This document shows positions 7,729-16,503 of a stretch of DNA of 46,079 nt, one piece after another. The number at the start of each line of letters is the position of its first letter. The first letter of the stretch is position 1. Source of the DNA: an uncultured bacterium (lineage in GTDB: Bacteria; Bacteroidota; Bacteroidia; Bacteroidales; CAIXTV01). The stretch spans positions 1 through 46,079 of the forward strand of contig CAIXTV010000258.1 in NCBI GenBank assembly GCA_903922465.1. Reading direction: 5' to 3'. The notes under the pieces were generated by a model. That model saw nothing but the letters and a program-made list of their open reading frames with translations. It did no database searches and was not told the DNA's origin. The position numbers and the translations under genes are program-made.

Positions 7729-9441
7729 ATGTTTCTAAACATTGAAGTTAACAATCAAATAATTAAAGCAGACAAGGGCGAAACCATACTTTCAGCTTTA
7801 AATCGCAATGGGATGAATGTTCCTACTTTATGCTTTTTGAAGGAACTAAACCCAACAGGTGCCTGCAGGATGTGTGTTGTTGAAGTTGAAGGATATGAAA
7901 ACTTAATAACAGCATGCTCTCAACCCATTGAAGGGTTTATGAAAATACAAACTCATTCGAAAAGGGTACTTAACGCAAGAAAAACCAATTTAGAACTATT
8001 ACTGGCGAACCATCCCGATGAGTGCTTATATTGCATTAGAAATGGTAGCTGTGAACTTCAAAATCTTGCTCAAAGTTTTAATATCAACGAAAGAAAGTTT
8101 AAGAATAAGAAATTCACGCTTAAAGTCGATAAATCATCTGCTGCCATAGTAAAAGAAACTGATAAGTGTATCTTATGTGGAAGATGTATTCGTATTTGTG
8201 ATGAGGTTCAAGATGTTTCTGCTTTATGTTTCATTAAAAAAGGAAGTAGTACAACAGTGGGAACCACCTTAAACAAACCTTTAAGTCATTCAAATTGCAT
8301 ACTTTGTGGCCAATGCATCATGGTGTGCCCCACAGCTGGACTTCATGAAAAGAGTCACACTCCTCAGGTACTGGAAGCCATGGGAAATCCTAAGAAGCAT
8401 ACAGTTATTTTTCATTCTTCAAGTGTTTCTGTTTCAATAGCCGAAGAGTTTGGCTTTAAAGCAGGTAAAGACGTCAGCATTTCTCTAAATTCAACGCTTA
8501 AAAAATTGGGGTTTAATAAAGTGTTTGAAGTGGGGGTTGCCTCAGATATATATTTAATTGAACTCGCAGAAGACATTATTAATCGCACTCAAAATAAGGG
8601 GCCTCTACCTCTATTTTCATCATGTTGCCCTGCTTGGATTCAATTTGCAGAGCAATATTTTCCTGGCATTTTGACTTCGATATCTCAAATAAAATCGCCA
8701 CAGCAAATCATGGGAGCGCTAATTAAAAGTAAATATGCCGATGATTTAAACCTTAACAACAAGGATATCTTCACCATTTCAGTAATGCCATGCATAGCTA
8801 AAAAACAGGAGGCTATAAAAGGAAACACTAGTATCAGTAGTTTCAGTGATGTGGATTGTGTTTTAACAACACGAGAATTAGCGAGTCTTATTAAAATAAA
8901 GGGTTTTAAATTAGATGACACTGAAACACAGTTAAGTGATGCCCCTTTTGTTAATCAAAGCTCTGCTAGTAAATTATTAGGAACTTCAGGAGGATTGACC
9001 GAATCATTAATCCGTATACTACATCACAAAGTAACAGGAAAAGACATTAATGAAATTAAGCAATCGAAACTCAGAATATCTAAAGGCATTAAAGAAATAT
9101 CTGTTATGCTTGGAGAAACCACATATAACTTTGCTGTTGTTAATGGAATTGGGAATGCCCGAAAATTGATAAATGATATAATGAGCGGAAAGAAAACTTA
9201 TCATTTTGTTGAAGTTATGGCCTGCAAGGAAGGTTGCGTTAACGGAGGTGGCCAGCCACTTCTCTCCGAAAAAGACGCATTGAAATCGCGAATTAAAGCC
9301 ATTTATGACTCTGATGAAAAAGAGTCAATAAAATTCCCATACAAAAACCCATCCATTTCTGAGTTTTATCAAGCCTTCACCAAATCTGGGAACAAAAACA
9401 TACTCATTACTAACTATAAAGAACGTACTGTTTTAAAATAA
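7729..9441 (+). CDS. hydA: Catalytic [FeFe]-hydrogenase HydA
   Basis: 570 aa. N-terminal [2Fe-2S] domain (C35, C46, C49, C63), His-ligated [4Fe-4S] (H95, C99, C102, C108), two [4Fe-4S] clusters (C147-C157 and C190-C200), then the full H-cluster domain with all three signatures: SSCCPAW (C299 proton relay, C300 ligand), MPCIAKK (C355) and EVMACKEGCVNGGGQP (C499, C503). The residue numbers happen to equal those of Clostridium CpI. It reduces protons to H2 or the reverse in the cytosol, accepting electrons from HydB/HydC. The ATG at 7729 is chosen; an in-frame TTG at 7723 adds only two residues. Maturases HydE/F/G needed for the H-cluster are not in this window. Confidence 0.97.
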   Translation: MFLNIEVNNQIIKADKGETILSALNRNGMNVPTLCFLKELNPTGACRMCVVEVEGYENLITACSQPIEGFMKIQTHSKRVLNARKTNLELLLANHPDECLYCIRNGSCELQNLAQSFNINERKFKNKKFTLKVDKSSAAIVKETDKCILCGRCIRICDEVQDVSALCFIKKGSSTTVGTTLNKPLSHSNCILCGQCIMVCPTAGLHEKSHTPQVLEAMGNPKKHTVIFHSSSVSVSIAEEFGFKAGKDVSISLNSTLKKLGFNKVFEVGVASDIYLIELAEDIINRTQNKGPLPLFSSCCPAWIQFAEQYFPGILTSISQIKSPQQIMGALIKSKYADDLNLNNKDIFTISVMPCIAKKQEAIKGNTSISSFSDVDCVLTTRELASLIKIKGFKLDDTETQLSDAPFVNQSSASKLLGTSGGLTESLIRILHHKVTGKDINEIKQSKLRISKGIKEISVMLGETTYNFAVVNGIGNARKLINDIMSGKKTYHFVEVMACKEGCVNGGGQPLLSEKDALKSRIKAIYDSDEKESIKFPYKNPSISEFYQAFTKSGNKNILITNYKERTVLK

Positions 9442-9446
9442 CACTT

Positions 9447-11435
9447 ATGCCTCACGCCCCAGTACACCAACTAGTATTTACTATAAAAGATCGCTGCAGG
9501 GTATGCTATACCTGCGTTAGGGAATGCCCCGTAAAAGCCATTAAAATTAATAACGGTCAGGCTGAAGTTATAAATGAAAGATGCATTGGTTGTGGTAATT
9601 GCATAAAAGTATGCAGCCAGGGGGCCAAAGTTTTTCTTAATTCAACCGGTGAATTAATCGAACTTCTTGCAAGTCATGATAAAGTTGCTGCTTGTATAGC
9701 TCCAAGTTTTCCTGCAGAGTTTAGTGAAATTGAAGACTACCATATTTTCATTGGAATGCTAAAAAAACTTGGTTTCAATTTTATTCTAGAAACCGGATTT
9801 GGGGCAGATTTAGTCGCATTAGAATATAAAAAAATACTTGAAGACGAAAGCTCAAAACCCATTATTTCAAGTGACTGCCCCTCTATAGTGTTTTTCATAG
9901 AGCAATATCATCCTGAGCTTACAACTTCTCTTGCAAAAATTGTTTCACCTATGGTAGCGATGAGTAGAATCACTAAAAAAAAATACGGTGAGAATTGTAA
10001 AGTTGTTTTTATAGGACCTTGCATTGCTAAAAAAGTAGAATCAAACGAAATAGATGTTGTGCTTACCTTTAAAGAAATTCGTCGCTTATTCGAACAGTAC
10101 AATATCACACCCGAAAATACAGAGCCATCAGATTTCGACCCACCTTTTGCAGGGAAAGGTTCCATCTTCCCTGTAAATCATGGCTTACTCCAAACTATTC
10201 CTTTAAAGGATGAGATTAAAGAAAATGATATCATTATAGCTGAGGGGCATATCAATTTCCGCGAAGCAGTGTTAGAATTTGAAAACGGACTTCTTAACTC
10301 ACAGCATTTGGAACTCCTTTGTTGCGACGGCTGTATACTTGGTCCCGGAATGACCGATCAGGGAAAACGTTATCTTAAGAGTAAGCTAGTTGGAAATTAC
10401 GTCAAGAATAAATTGGAGAATTTGGATGAAAAGCAATGGGAAAAGGATATTGATGATTTTTCAGAAATTGATATGACTCAAGAATTTGAAATAAAAGATC
10501 GCAGAATAAAATTACCTAGTAAAGAAGAAATAGATAAAGTGCTTATCTCAATTGGCAAATTTGAATATGCAGATTATTTGAATTGTGGTGCTTGCGGTTA
10601 CAATACTTGCGAAGAACATGCCATTGCAATTGTTCAAGGATTTGCTGAAAACGAAATGTGTTTACCCTACTCTATTGAGAAACTCCATAAGTCAGTTAAA
10701 GAACTAAATATTTCAAATGATAAATTGGCTTCTGCCCGTCAAGCATTGAAACAATCGGAAAAGCTTGCCAGTATGGGACAATTATCGGCGGGGATTGCTC
10801 ACGAGTTGAATAATCCTTTAGGCATTATTTCGATGTATAGTAATATATTAAAAGAAGAGAGTAGCCCTGAAAGCCAGGTTTACCAAGACCTTGAACTGAT
10901 TGCGGAGCAAGCTGAAAGATGTAAGAAGATAGTGGGAGGTTTATTAAACTTTGCTCGAAAAAACCAGGTGTCAGTTTCTAATGTCAATATTGAACAATTT
11001 ATTCTTTTGAGCATCGAGTCTATTATTGTACCTGAAAACATCAGAATCAATATTAAAGCTAAACTGCAGAATCCTATCGTGCAAATTGATCCTGATCAAA
11101 TGATGCAGGTGTTGGTGAATATTGAGAAAAACGCGATTGAAGCAATGCCTGAAGGCGGAGATCTTCTTATTACTCTTTATGAAGAAAAAAATGATTTTGT
11201 CATTAACCTTCAGGATACAGGAACTGGGATTTCTGAAGAGAACATGGATAAAATCTTTACTCCTTTCTTTACAACTAAACCCATTGGAAAGGGAACAGGA
11301 TTGGGCTTACCAATCATTTATGGTATCATAAAAATGCACAAAGGACGAATTGATGTTAAATCAAATAATAATCCTGAGAAAGGAGTTACTGGAACCACTT
11401 TTACAATAACAATCCCTAGAACTAGACCAGATTAA
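9447..11435 (+). CDS. Sensory [FeFe]-hydrogenase fused to histidine kinase
   Basis: 662 aa. Two N-terminal [4Fe-4S] motifs (C17-C27, C46-C56), an H-domain with SSDCPS (C144), GPCIAKKVE (C192) and LLCCDGCILGPG (C292/C293, C296), an extra Fe-S domain CGACGYNTC...C (C380-C405), a short coiled coil, then a HisKA domain with phospho-acceptor H452 in GIAHELNNPLG and a HATPase domain (N558/N562, DTGTGIS, GKGTGLGLP). The proton-relay Cys of catalytic enzymes is Asp143. This is a kinase-linked sensory hydrogenase (group C type), expected to read H2 or redox state and phosphorylate the receiver encoded 19 bp downstream. Cytosolic, no membrane segments. It lies 5 bp after hydA, so sensor and enzyme are co-expressed. 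Confidence 0.92.
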   Translation: MPHAPVHQLVFTIKDRCRVCYTCVRECPVKAIKINNGQAEVINERCIGCGNCIKVCSQGAKVFLNSTGELIELLASHDKVAACIAPSFPAEFSEIEDYHIFIGMLKKLGFNFILETGFGADLVALEYKKILEDESSKPIISSDCPSIVFFIEQYHPELTTSLAKIVSPMVAMSRITKKKYGENCKVVFIGPCIAKKVESNEIDVVLTFKEIRRLFEQYNITPENTEPSDFDPPFAGKGSIFPVNHGLLQTIPLKDEIKENDIIIAEGHINFREAVLEFENGLLNSQHLELLCCDGCILGPGMTDQGKRYLKSKLVGNYVKNKLENLDEKQWEKDIDDFSEIDMTQEFEIKDRRIKLPSKEEIDKVLISIGKFEYADYLNCGACGYNTCEEHAIAIVQGFAENEMCLPYSIEKLHKSVKELNISNDKLASARQALKQSEKLASMGQLSAGIAHELNNPLGIISMYSNILKEESSPESQVYQDLELIAEQAERCKKIVGGLLNFARKNQVSVSNVNIEQFILLSIESIIVPENIRINIKAKLQNPIVQIDPDQMMQVLVNIEKNAIEAMPEGGDLLITLYEEKNDFVINLQDTGTGISEENMDKIFTPFFTTKPIGKGTGLGLPIIYGIIKMHKGRIDVKSNNNPEKGVTGTTFTITIPRTRPD

Positions 11436-11454
11436 TAAACAAAACAAATATGTT

Positions 11455-11841
11455 ATGAAGAAAATAATTTTGATTGTTGACGATGACGTTGATTACTTGT
11501 TTCAAATGAAGCTTAAAGTTGAACACTTCGGTTTCGAAGTGGTTACGGCTGATGGTCAAGCAGAAGCCGAAGAGCTGATAAAAACACTTAAACCTGACCT
11601 TGCAATTCTCGACCTAATGATGGAAAACGAAGATAGTGGTTTCATCCTTAGCTATAAATTGAAAAACAAATATCCTGAACTCCCTGTTATTATTACAACA
11701 GCAGTAACTGCTGAAACTGGTATGATTTTCGAACACAGCAGCGAGACCGATAAAAACTGGATTAAAGCAGACCTTTTTCTTGATAAAGGAATTCGAGTTG
11801 ACTTATTAGAAAAAGAAATCAGAAAACTTTTGAATTTGTAA
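11455..11841 (+). CDS. Stand-alone response-regulator receiver
   Basis: 128 aa, one REC domain only: acidic pocket D9-D11 (VDDD), phospho-acceptor D53 in LAILDLMM, Thr in ITTAVT and the conserved Lys111 in FLDKG. An insertion of about 15 residues (EHSSETDKNWIKADLF) separates the Thr from the Lys; I recall similar receivers in other redox and hydrogenase sensor loci. No DNA-binding domain. It sits between the hydrogenase-kinase and the receiver-kinase hybrid, 3 bp before the latter, so it is probably a phosphorelay shuttle or a protein-binding output. Confidence 0.85.
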   Translation: MKKIILIVDDDVDYLFQMKLKVEHFGFEVVTADGQAEAEELIKTLKPDLAILDLMMENEDSGFILSYKLKNKYPELPVIITTAVTAETGMIFEHSSETDKNWIKADLFLDKGIRVDLLEKEIRKLLNL

Positions 11842-11844
11842 ACT

Positions 11845-12972
11845 ATGTCAATATTAAAAATACTAATAGTAGACGATGAACCTGGCATTCGCTCTGGAGC
11901 TCGCAGAATTTTAAGTAATTTCAAAGTTGATTATCCATTTATGGATGAGCCTATTGAATTTGAAATCCTAGAAGCTGCAACCGGCGAAGAAGCCATGATA
12001 ATCGTTGAAGAAAATACTCCCGACATTGTCTTGCTTGACAACAAATTGCCTGGTGCCCTTGGAATTGAGGTATTAGAATTTATTCGAAAGAAACAACTGG
12101 ATATTGTTGTTGTAATGATAACTTCTTATGCATCGCTCGAATTAGCCGTAAAAGCAACCCGAGAAGGGGCTTATGACTTCATCCCTAAGCCTTTTACTCC
12201 TCAGGAACTGCGTTCTTCTATCGAAAATATCACCAAACATATTTTCCTTAAAAGAACCACTCAAAAGCTAAATACTGCCGGAAAACAAATTCGATTTCAG
12301 TTTCTTTCCATTCTTTCGCATGAATTAAAAACTCCTCTCAATGCCATTGAAGGATATCTTAATATCATAAAAGAAAGACAATTAGGTGACGATATTAAAA
12401 ATTACGAACAAGCAATAGAACGTTCCATCGAAAGAGTTAAAGGAATGCGTGGTCTAATTCTCGACATGCTCGATTTTACTAAAATTGAATCGGGCAAATC
12501 GACCGATAAAATCGAATTCATCGACATCATCCCCATTTTACAAATTTCACTTGACACTATAAAGCCTTTTGCCATTCAAAAAGACGTAAATGTATATCTT
12601 AACACAAAAGATTCTGTTTATATTGATTTTGATAAAAGTCAATTAGAAATAATTTTCAACAATCTTTTATCTAATGCCGTAAAGTACAACGTTGAAAACG
12701 GAAGAGTAGATATATGGATAAAAAAAATAGGTGACAACATTGAAATAACCTTTAGTGACACGGGAATTGGGATGGAAGAGTCGGATATTGAAAAACTATT
12801 TGTTGACTTTTTCAGGATAAAAAATCATCAAACAAAAAACATCACTGGCAGTGGATTAGGCTTGTCAATTACAAAAAAAATCATCGATTTATATAAAGGT
12901 CACATTCAAGTTAGCAGTATATTAAAAAAAGGTAGTAACTTTGTGTTAACATTTCCAATTAAACAATCATAA
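11845..12972 (+). CDS. Receiver-histidine kinase hybrid
   Basis: 375 aa. N-terminal REC domain (D10/D11, phospho-acceptor D65 in VLLDNKLPG, K115 in FIPKPF), a helical linker, a HisKA domain with H159 in ILSHELKTPLN, and a HATPase domain (NNLLSNAVKYN, DTGIGM, GSGLGLSIT). No sensor or membrane domain: the input must arrive as phosphate on D65 or by protein contact. In this operon it would take a signal from the hydrogenase-kinase upstream and pass it to a further receiver not encoded nearby. Spacing is 3 bp to both neighbours. Confidence 0.85.
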   Translation: MSILKILIVDDEPGIRSGARRILSNFKVDYPFMDEPIEFEILEAATGEEAMIIVEENTPDIVLLDNKLPGALGIEVLEFIRKKQLDIVVVMITSYASLELAVKATREGAYDFIPKPFTPQELRSSIENITKHIFLKRTTQKLNTAGKQIRFQFLSILSHELKTPLNAIEGYLNIIKERQLGDDIKNYEQAIERSIERVKGMRGLILDMLDFTKIESGKSTDKIEFIDIIPILQISLDTIKPFAIQKDVNVYLNTKDSVYIDFDKSQLEIIFNNLLSNAVKYNVENGRVDIWIKKIGDNIEITFSDTGIGMEESDIEKLFVDFFRIKNHQTKNITGSGLGLSITKKIIDLYKGHIQVSSILKKGSNFVLTFPIKQS

Positions 12973-12975
12973 AAA

Positions 12976-13596
12976 ATGGCGAAAATTCCAGAAAAAACCA
13001 TCGAAAGACTTAGCAAATACCGTAGGGCAGTGTTGAGTTATCAAGCCGCAGGCAAACATCACATCTTTTCGCATCAACTTGCTAGTTTGTTGCACATTAC
13101 ACCGGTTCAGGTTCGTCGCGACCTAATGCTAATCGGGCATACGGGCACACTTAGAAGAGGATATGAAATCAAAGATCTGATTGATAATATCAGTGAAATT
13201 ATCGACACCGATAAAGGTCAAAGAGTTGCAGTTATTGGACTTGGAAACCTAGGAAAAGCTTTCATTAGCTATCTAAATGGTAAAAGATCGAAGCTCACAA
13301 TTGTGGCTGCTTTTGACATCAATTTCGATAAGATTGAAAGAAATTTTGCAGGAGTTCCTTGTTATCACATCGACAATTTAAACGAAATCATTAAAACCGA
13401 AAACATCACTATCGGAATTATTGCTGTTCCAACCGAACAAGCCACCGAAGTAGCTGAGAAATTGGTTTTTGCGGGCATCAAAGGGATATTAAATTATTCT
13501 CCCAAATCGCTTAATGTTCCGCCAAGTGTATTTCTCGAAGAATACGATATGATTACTTCTCTCGAAAAAGTTGCTTACTACTCGAAATTACAATAA
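12976..13596 (+). CDS. rex: Redox-sensing transcriptional repressor Rex
   Basis: 206 aa. Winged-helix DNA-binding domain (about residues 1-75; ITPVQVRRDLMLIG is the recognition helix region), a Rossmann domain with VAVIGLGNLGKA (about 83-94), a DINFDKI end of strand 2 and the C-terminal swapped helix (MITSLEKVAYYSKL). Rex dimers bind DNA when NAD+ is high and release it when NADH rises. It is the last gene of the hyd operon, 3 bp after the hybrid kinase. The two Rex-like palindromes before hydC are the obvious target, giving NADH-induced H2 production and negative auto-regulation. Confidence 0.93.
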   Translation: MAKIPEKTIERLSKYRRAVLSYQAAGKHHIFSHQLASLLHITPVQVRRDLMLIGHTGTLRRGYEIKDLIDNISEIIDTDKGQRVAVIGLGNLGKAFISYLNGKRSKLTIVAAFDINFDKIERNFAGVPCYHIDNLNEIIKTENITIGIIAVPTEQATEVAEKLVFAGIKGILNYSPKSLNVPPSVFLEEYDMITSLEKVAYYSKLQ

Positions 13597-13822
13597 AATT
13601 TGCACTCAGAAACTTCTCCTTTGAACTAAACATTAGCAACTCAAGAATTAAATTTACGGGCAAGGGCTTAATAATTATAAAAACACATTATTCATAAAGG
13701 ATTCATTTAGCGATTCGAAAGAATAATACTATTGAGCCATTGCCATTTTCATAAATCTTGTTCATGATTTATTGTTCTTTAAACTCTATTATAACTGCAC
13801 CCGCTAAGCTTAACACTCTGAA

Positions 13823-14764
13823 ATGAAATTATTCCACGATTTCGACCAACTCAATCTCATTAAAAAACCTGTTGTCACCACAGGCTCTTTCGACGGGGTG
13901 CATGTAGGGCACAAAGTCATCATCAATCATTTGAATAAAACCGCTGATGAAATAGGTGGAGAATCTACTCTTATCACCTTTCATCCGCATCCCCGCAAGG
14001 TTTTGTACCCCGAAACTGCCGGGAAAGAATTGTTTCTTATCAATTCGCAACAAGAGAAAATCGAACTGTTGCGTAAAGCCGGGCTTAACAATTTAATCAT
14101 CATCAATTTCACACTTGAGTTTTCGCAGATTAGTTCTATCGACTTTGTTAGAAAAATATTAGTCGAAAAACTGCACGCCAGCTGTGTTATTGTTGGCTTT
14201 AATCATTATTTCGGCCATAATCGCGAAGGGAACTATGAATTTCTTTCTGATATGGCAAGCTATTATGGCTTCACGGTTGAAGAAATTGCCGAACAAGATA
14301 TACAAAACGAAAGTGTTAGCTCAACAAAAATCAGAAAAGCCCTGTTCGAAGGCAATATACAGCGTGCTAATGCATATCTTGACCATCAATACATCATTAT
14401 GGGGCAACTCACAGCGGCTTTCGGCCCTTTTGCCCAGCAAAATTTCAGTACGCTTACGATTCGCATTAATGAAGAGCATAAACTCATCCCTCCTATTGGC
14501 GCTTATGCCATACATATCTCACATAAGGATGAAACTTATAAAGGGATGGCCATGATTTATAAGCACAAAAACATAGTAAATGGCTTCGATAAAAACATTG
14601 CTGTAGATATTCATCTTACTGATACTCCCATCGAAGCTCTTAATGGAAAAGAAGTTACTGTGTTTTTCCATAAGCGCATAAGCGAAACCGACTATTTGGA
14701 AATTCCGGAAGTGGGAAAGGTGTTGAATGAAGAAAAACTCCTGGTTGAAGAACTTATTTATTAG
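13823..14764 (+). CDS. ribF: RibF: FAD synthetase with degenerate riboflavin kinase domain
   Basis: 313 aa. The N-terminal nucleotidyltransferase half is classical: TTGSFDGVHVGH (about 19-30), ITFHPHPRKVL, VGFNHYFGHNREG and SSTKIRKAL, the FMN adenylyltransferase (FAD synthesis) motifs. The C-terminal half (about 190-313) keeps the riboflavin kinase fold pattern (GAYAIHI, VDIHLTD, NGKEVTVFF), but the kinase motif G-x-P-T-A-N that binds ATP and Mg is replaced by FSTLTI. The domain may have lost kinase activity. FAD is a cofactor for many redox enzymes; no functional link to the hydrogenase is implied. A 227-bp gap separates it from rex, and no FMN riboswitch was recognised there. Confidence 0.88.
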   Translation: MKLFHDFDQLNLIKKPVVTTGSFDGVHVGHKVIINHLNKTADEIGGESTLITFHPHPRKVLYPETAGKELFLINSQQEKIELLRKAGLNNLIIINFTLEFSQISSIDFVRKILVEKLHASCVIVGFNHYFGHNREGNYEFLSDMASYYGFTVEEIAEQDIQNESVSSTKIRKALFEGNIQRANAYLDHQYIIMGQLTAAFGPFAQQNFSTLTIRINEEHKLIPPIGAYAIHISHKDETYKGMAMIYKHKNIVNGFDKNIAVDIHLTDTPIEALNGKEVTVFFHKRISETDYLEIPEVGKVLNEEKLLVEELIY

Positions 14765-14774
14765 AAAGATGAAG

Positions 14775-14821
14775 AAGTCTCAAGTCCCAAATTTCAATAC
14801 CCAAATTCAAAGGAGCCTCAA
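14775..14821. repeat. Dispersed CCCAAATTTCAA-type repeat, copy 1
   Basis: The stretch around AAGTCCCAAATTTCAA between ribF and the next gene is closely similar to 45760-45801 and 45957-46000 near the end of the window. Dispersed non-coding repeats of this kind are common in Bacteroidetes intergenic DNA, in my recollection. Confidence 0.5.
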
Positions 14822-14863
14822 CCCTTCGGATTTGATTTCCACACACCACAAATCAGGAGTGAG

Positions 14864-15625
14864 ATGAAAGTAACATTTTTAGGAACCGGAACTTCGACAG
14901 GTGTGCCTGTGATTGCATGCAATTGCCCTGTGTGCATTTCACATAATCCACGCGACAAACGCTTTCGTTCGTCTATTATGATTGAAATGGAAGGTTCTAA
15001 TTTCATTATCGATTGTGGTCCCGATTTCCGTTTTCAGATGCTGAAACATCGTGTGGATAATATCGATGCCATACTTTTCACCCACGAACACCGCGACCAT
15101 ATTGCTGGCTTAGACGACATCAGGGCTTTCAATTACATTCTTAATAAAACCATCGATATTTATGGCACCGAGGATGTCATTGCAGCTATTAAGACCGAAT
15201 TCCCCTACATCTTCACCGAAACCCGTTTCTTTAGTGCTCCTCAAATCAAAATTCACAAAATCGACAGCGATACTTTAGAAATCAATGGGGTGAAAATCAT
15301 CGTAATTCATGCCATGCACAACAAAATGCCCGTAATTGGTTTTCGCATCAACGATTTCAGCTATATAACCGATGCCAACTACATCAGTCCCGAGGAAATG
15401 AAGAAACTCGAAAACTCCAAAATCATTGTCATTAATGCCTTGCGAAACTCTAAACATGTGTCGCATTTCTCGCTGGGCGAAGCCATCGAAATCATCAATG
15501 AATTGAAACCCGACACTGCCTACATCACGCATATCAGTCATTTCTTAGGCTTGCACGATGAAGTAAATGCTCGTCTGCCCGAAAACATCCGACTGGCACA
15601 TGATAACTTGGTGATTCAGGTGTAG
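14864..15625 (+). CDS. PhnP-like MBL-fold metallo-hydrolase
   Basis: 253 aa. Metallo-beta-lactamase fold with TFLGTGTSTGVP at the N-terminus, a zinc-type CNCPVC pair after it (as in PhnP-like proteins), the metal motif THEHRDH (about 74-80), ITDANYI and the late ITHISH. Proteins of this group act as phosphodiesterases on cyclic or nucleotide substrates. The substrate here cannot be told. It follows ribF by 100 bp containing a dispersed repeat and is probably transcribed with it. Confidence 0.85.
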   Translation: MKVTFLGTGTSTGVPVIACNCPVCISHNPRDKRFRSSIMIEMEGSNFIIDCGPDFRFQMLKHRVDNIDAILFTHEHRDHIAGLDDIRAFNYILNKTIDIYGTEDVIAAIKTEFPYIFTETRFFSAPQIKIHKIDSDTLEINGVKIIVIHAMHNKMPVIGFRINDFSYITDANYISPEEMKKLENSKIIVINALRNSKHVSHFSLGEAIEIINELKPDTAYITHISHFLGLHDEVNARLPENIRLAHDNLVIQV

Positions 15626-15711
15626 GAAGTGCCTAGAGTTTAGAGTACTTGGAGTTGAGTTAATGGGTTTATAAGTTATTGGGAAGTACCATACATAAGA
15701 AAACACCCCCC

Positions 15712-15743
15712 ATTGTCAACTGTCAATTGTCAATTGTCAATTT
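15712..15743. repeat. Short TGTCAATT tandem repeat
   Basis: About four copies of an 8-bp TGTCAATT-like unit between convergent genes. Simple non-coding repeat. Confidence 0.6.
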
Positions 15744-15754
15744 ACTAACGCCTA

Positions 15755-16486
15755 TCAAATAATAATTTCGTTCCATGGGTCGCTGGGCAGGCCATAGTTT
15801 CCATTTTTCCCCTTAAACACCTTACGTGCATAATACCAGGCACGTTTTCCTTCATCTGCTGAATCGAATGAACGAGGGTATAAACCCCTTCCAATAATCC
15901 CATCGAAGTCGTAATCTTTCAACGCTGGCGATATTTTGACATCTATGGTAGTGAGGATGATAAATATTTGAATTTCCTTAACCCTCTCTTCCAATCCCAC
16001 ACCAATTTTCCCGGTAACTTCTACCTTACTTTTTTGATATAGATGTTCTGATTTAACAATTTTTCCGGTCAGTTGCCCTTCAACCGGAATTGCAGGAGTT
16101 GCTTTTCCTGATTCTTTAACATGCATCCCCAATTGTTTTTTCTGCTTATCGGTTACCAATGGGTTATAACGAATGTGACGATTGATAAAAATTCTGATAC
16201 TAGTATCTTCAATGTTGTCAGGCAAGCCACTTTTATATGACTTACGAGCTATTTTCAACTCTAATTTATCAGCAGCTGTATATTCGCCCGATTTAACAAT
16301 AGCCCATACATCATCAAAACGCTTTTTCTTTTGGCCAGCAGTGGCGGTAAGTAGAGTCCATTCGGTATCGGCTGCAGCGCTCCACCCCCAGGAGCTTTTA
16401 TTGGTGTTTGCTACTTCCACTAAGTTAATTTGCCAAGGATCGAAATCTTGGTCTTTTCTTGGAATAAAATCTTTAGATACTGTCAT
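15755..16486 (-). CDS. Conserved hypothetical protein, FN3-like C-terminus (243 aa)
   Basis: Not assigned to a named function. It resembles a group of uncharacterised Bacteroidetes proteins that start with a FIPRKDxDFDPWQxNLV motif followed by WGWS, a helical region (about 50-110) with SIRIFINRHIRYNPLVTDKQKKQLG, a Pro-rich linker (about 125-140) and a beta-rich C-terminal part ending RAWYYARKVFKGKNG...DPWNEIII that looks like a fibronectin-III-type strand pattern. No signal peptide. It is isolated, on the minus strand, and preceded by an ORF with seven-residue repeats built on a 21-bp tandem array. Real gene: likely; role: unknown. Confidence 0.7.
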   Translation of the reverse strand: MTVSKDFIPRKDQDFDPWQINLVEVANTNKSSWGWSAAADTEWTLLTATAGQKKKRFDDVWAIVKSGEYTAADKLELKIARKSYKSGLPDNIEDTSIRIFINRHIRYNPLVTDKQKKQLGMHVKESGKATPAIPVEGQLTGKIVKSEHLYQKSKVEVTGKIGVGLEERVKEIQIFIILTTIDVKISPALKDYDFDGIIGRGLYPRSFDSADEGKRAWYYARKVFKGKNGNYGLPSDPWNEIII

Positions 16487-16503
16487 AATTTTATTTTTTA
16501 TAA

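Noticed and set aside
13597-13822. FMN riboswitch before ribF
   Set aside because: No conserved FMN-aptamer pattern was recognised.
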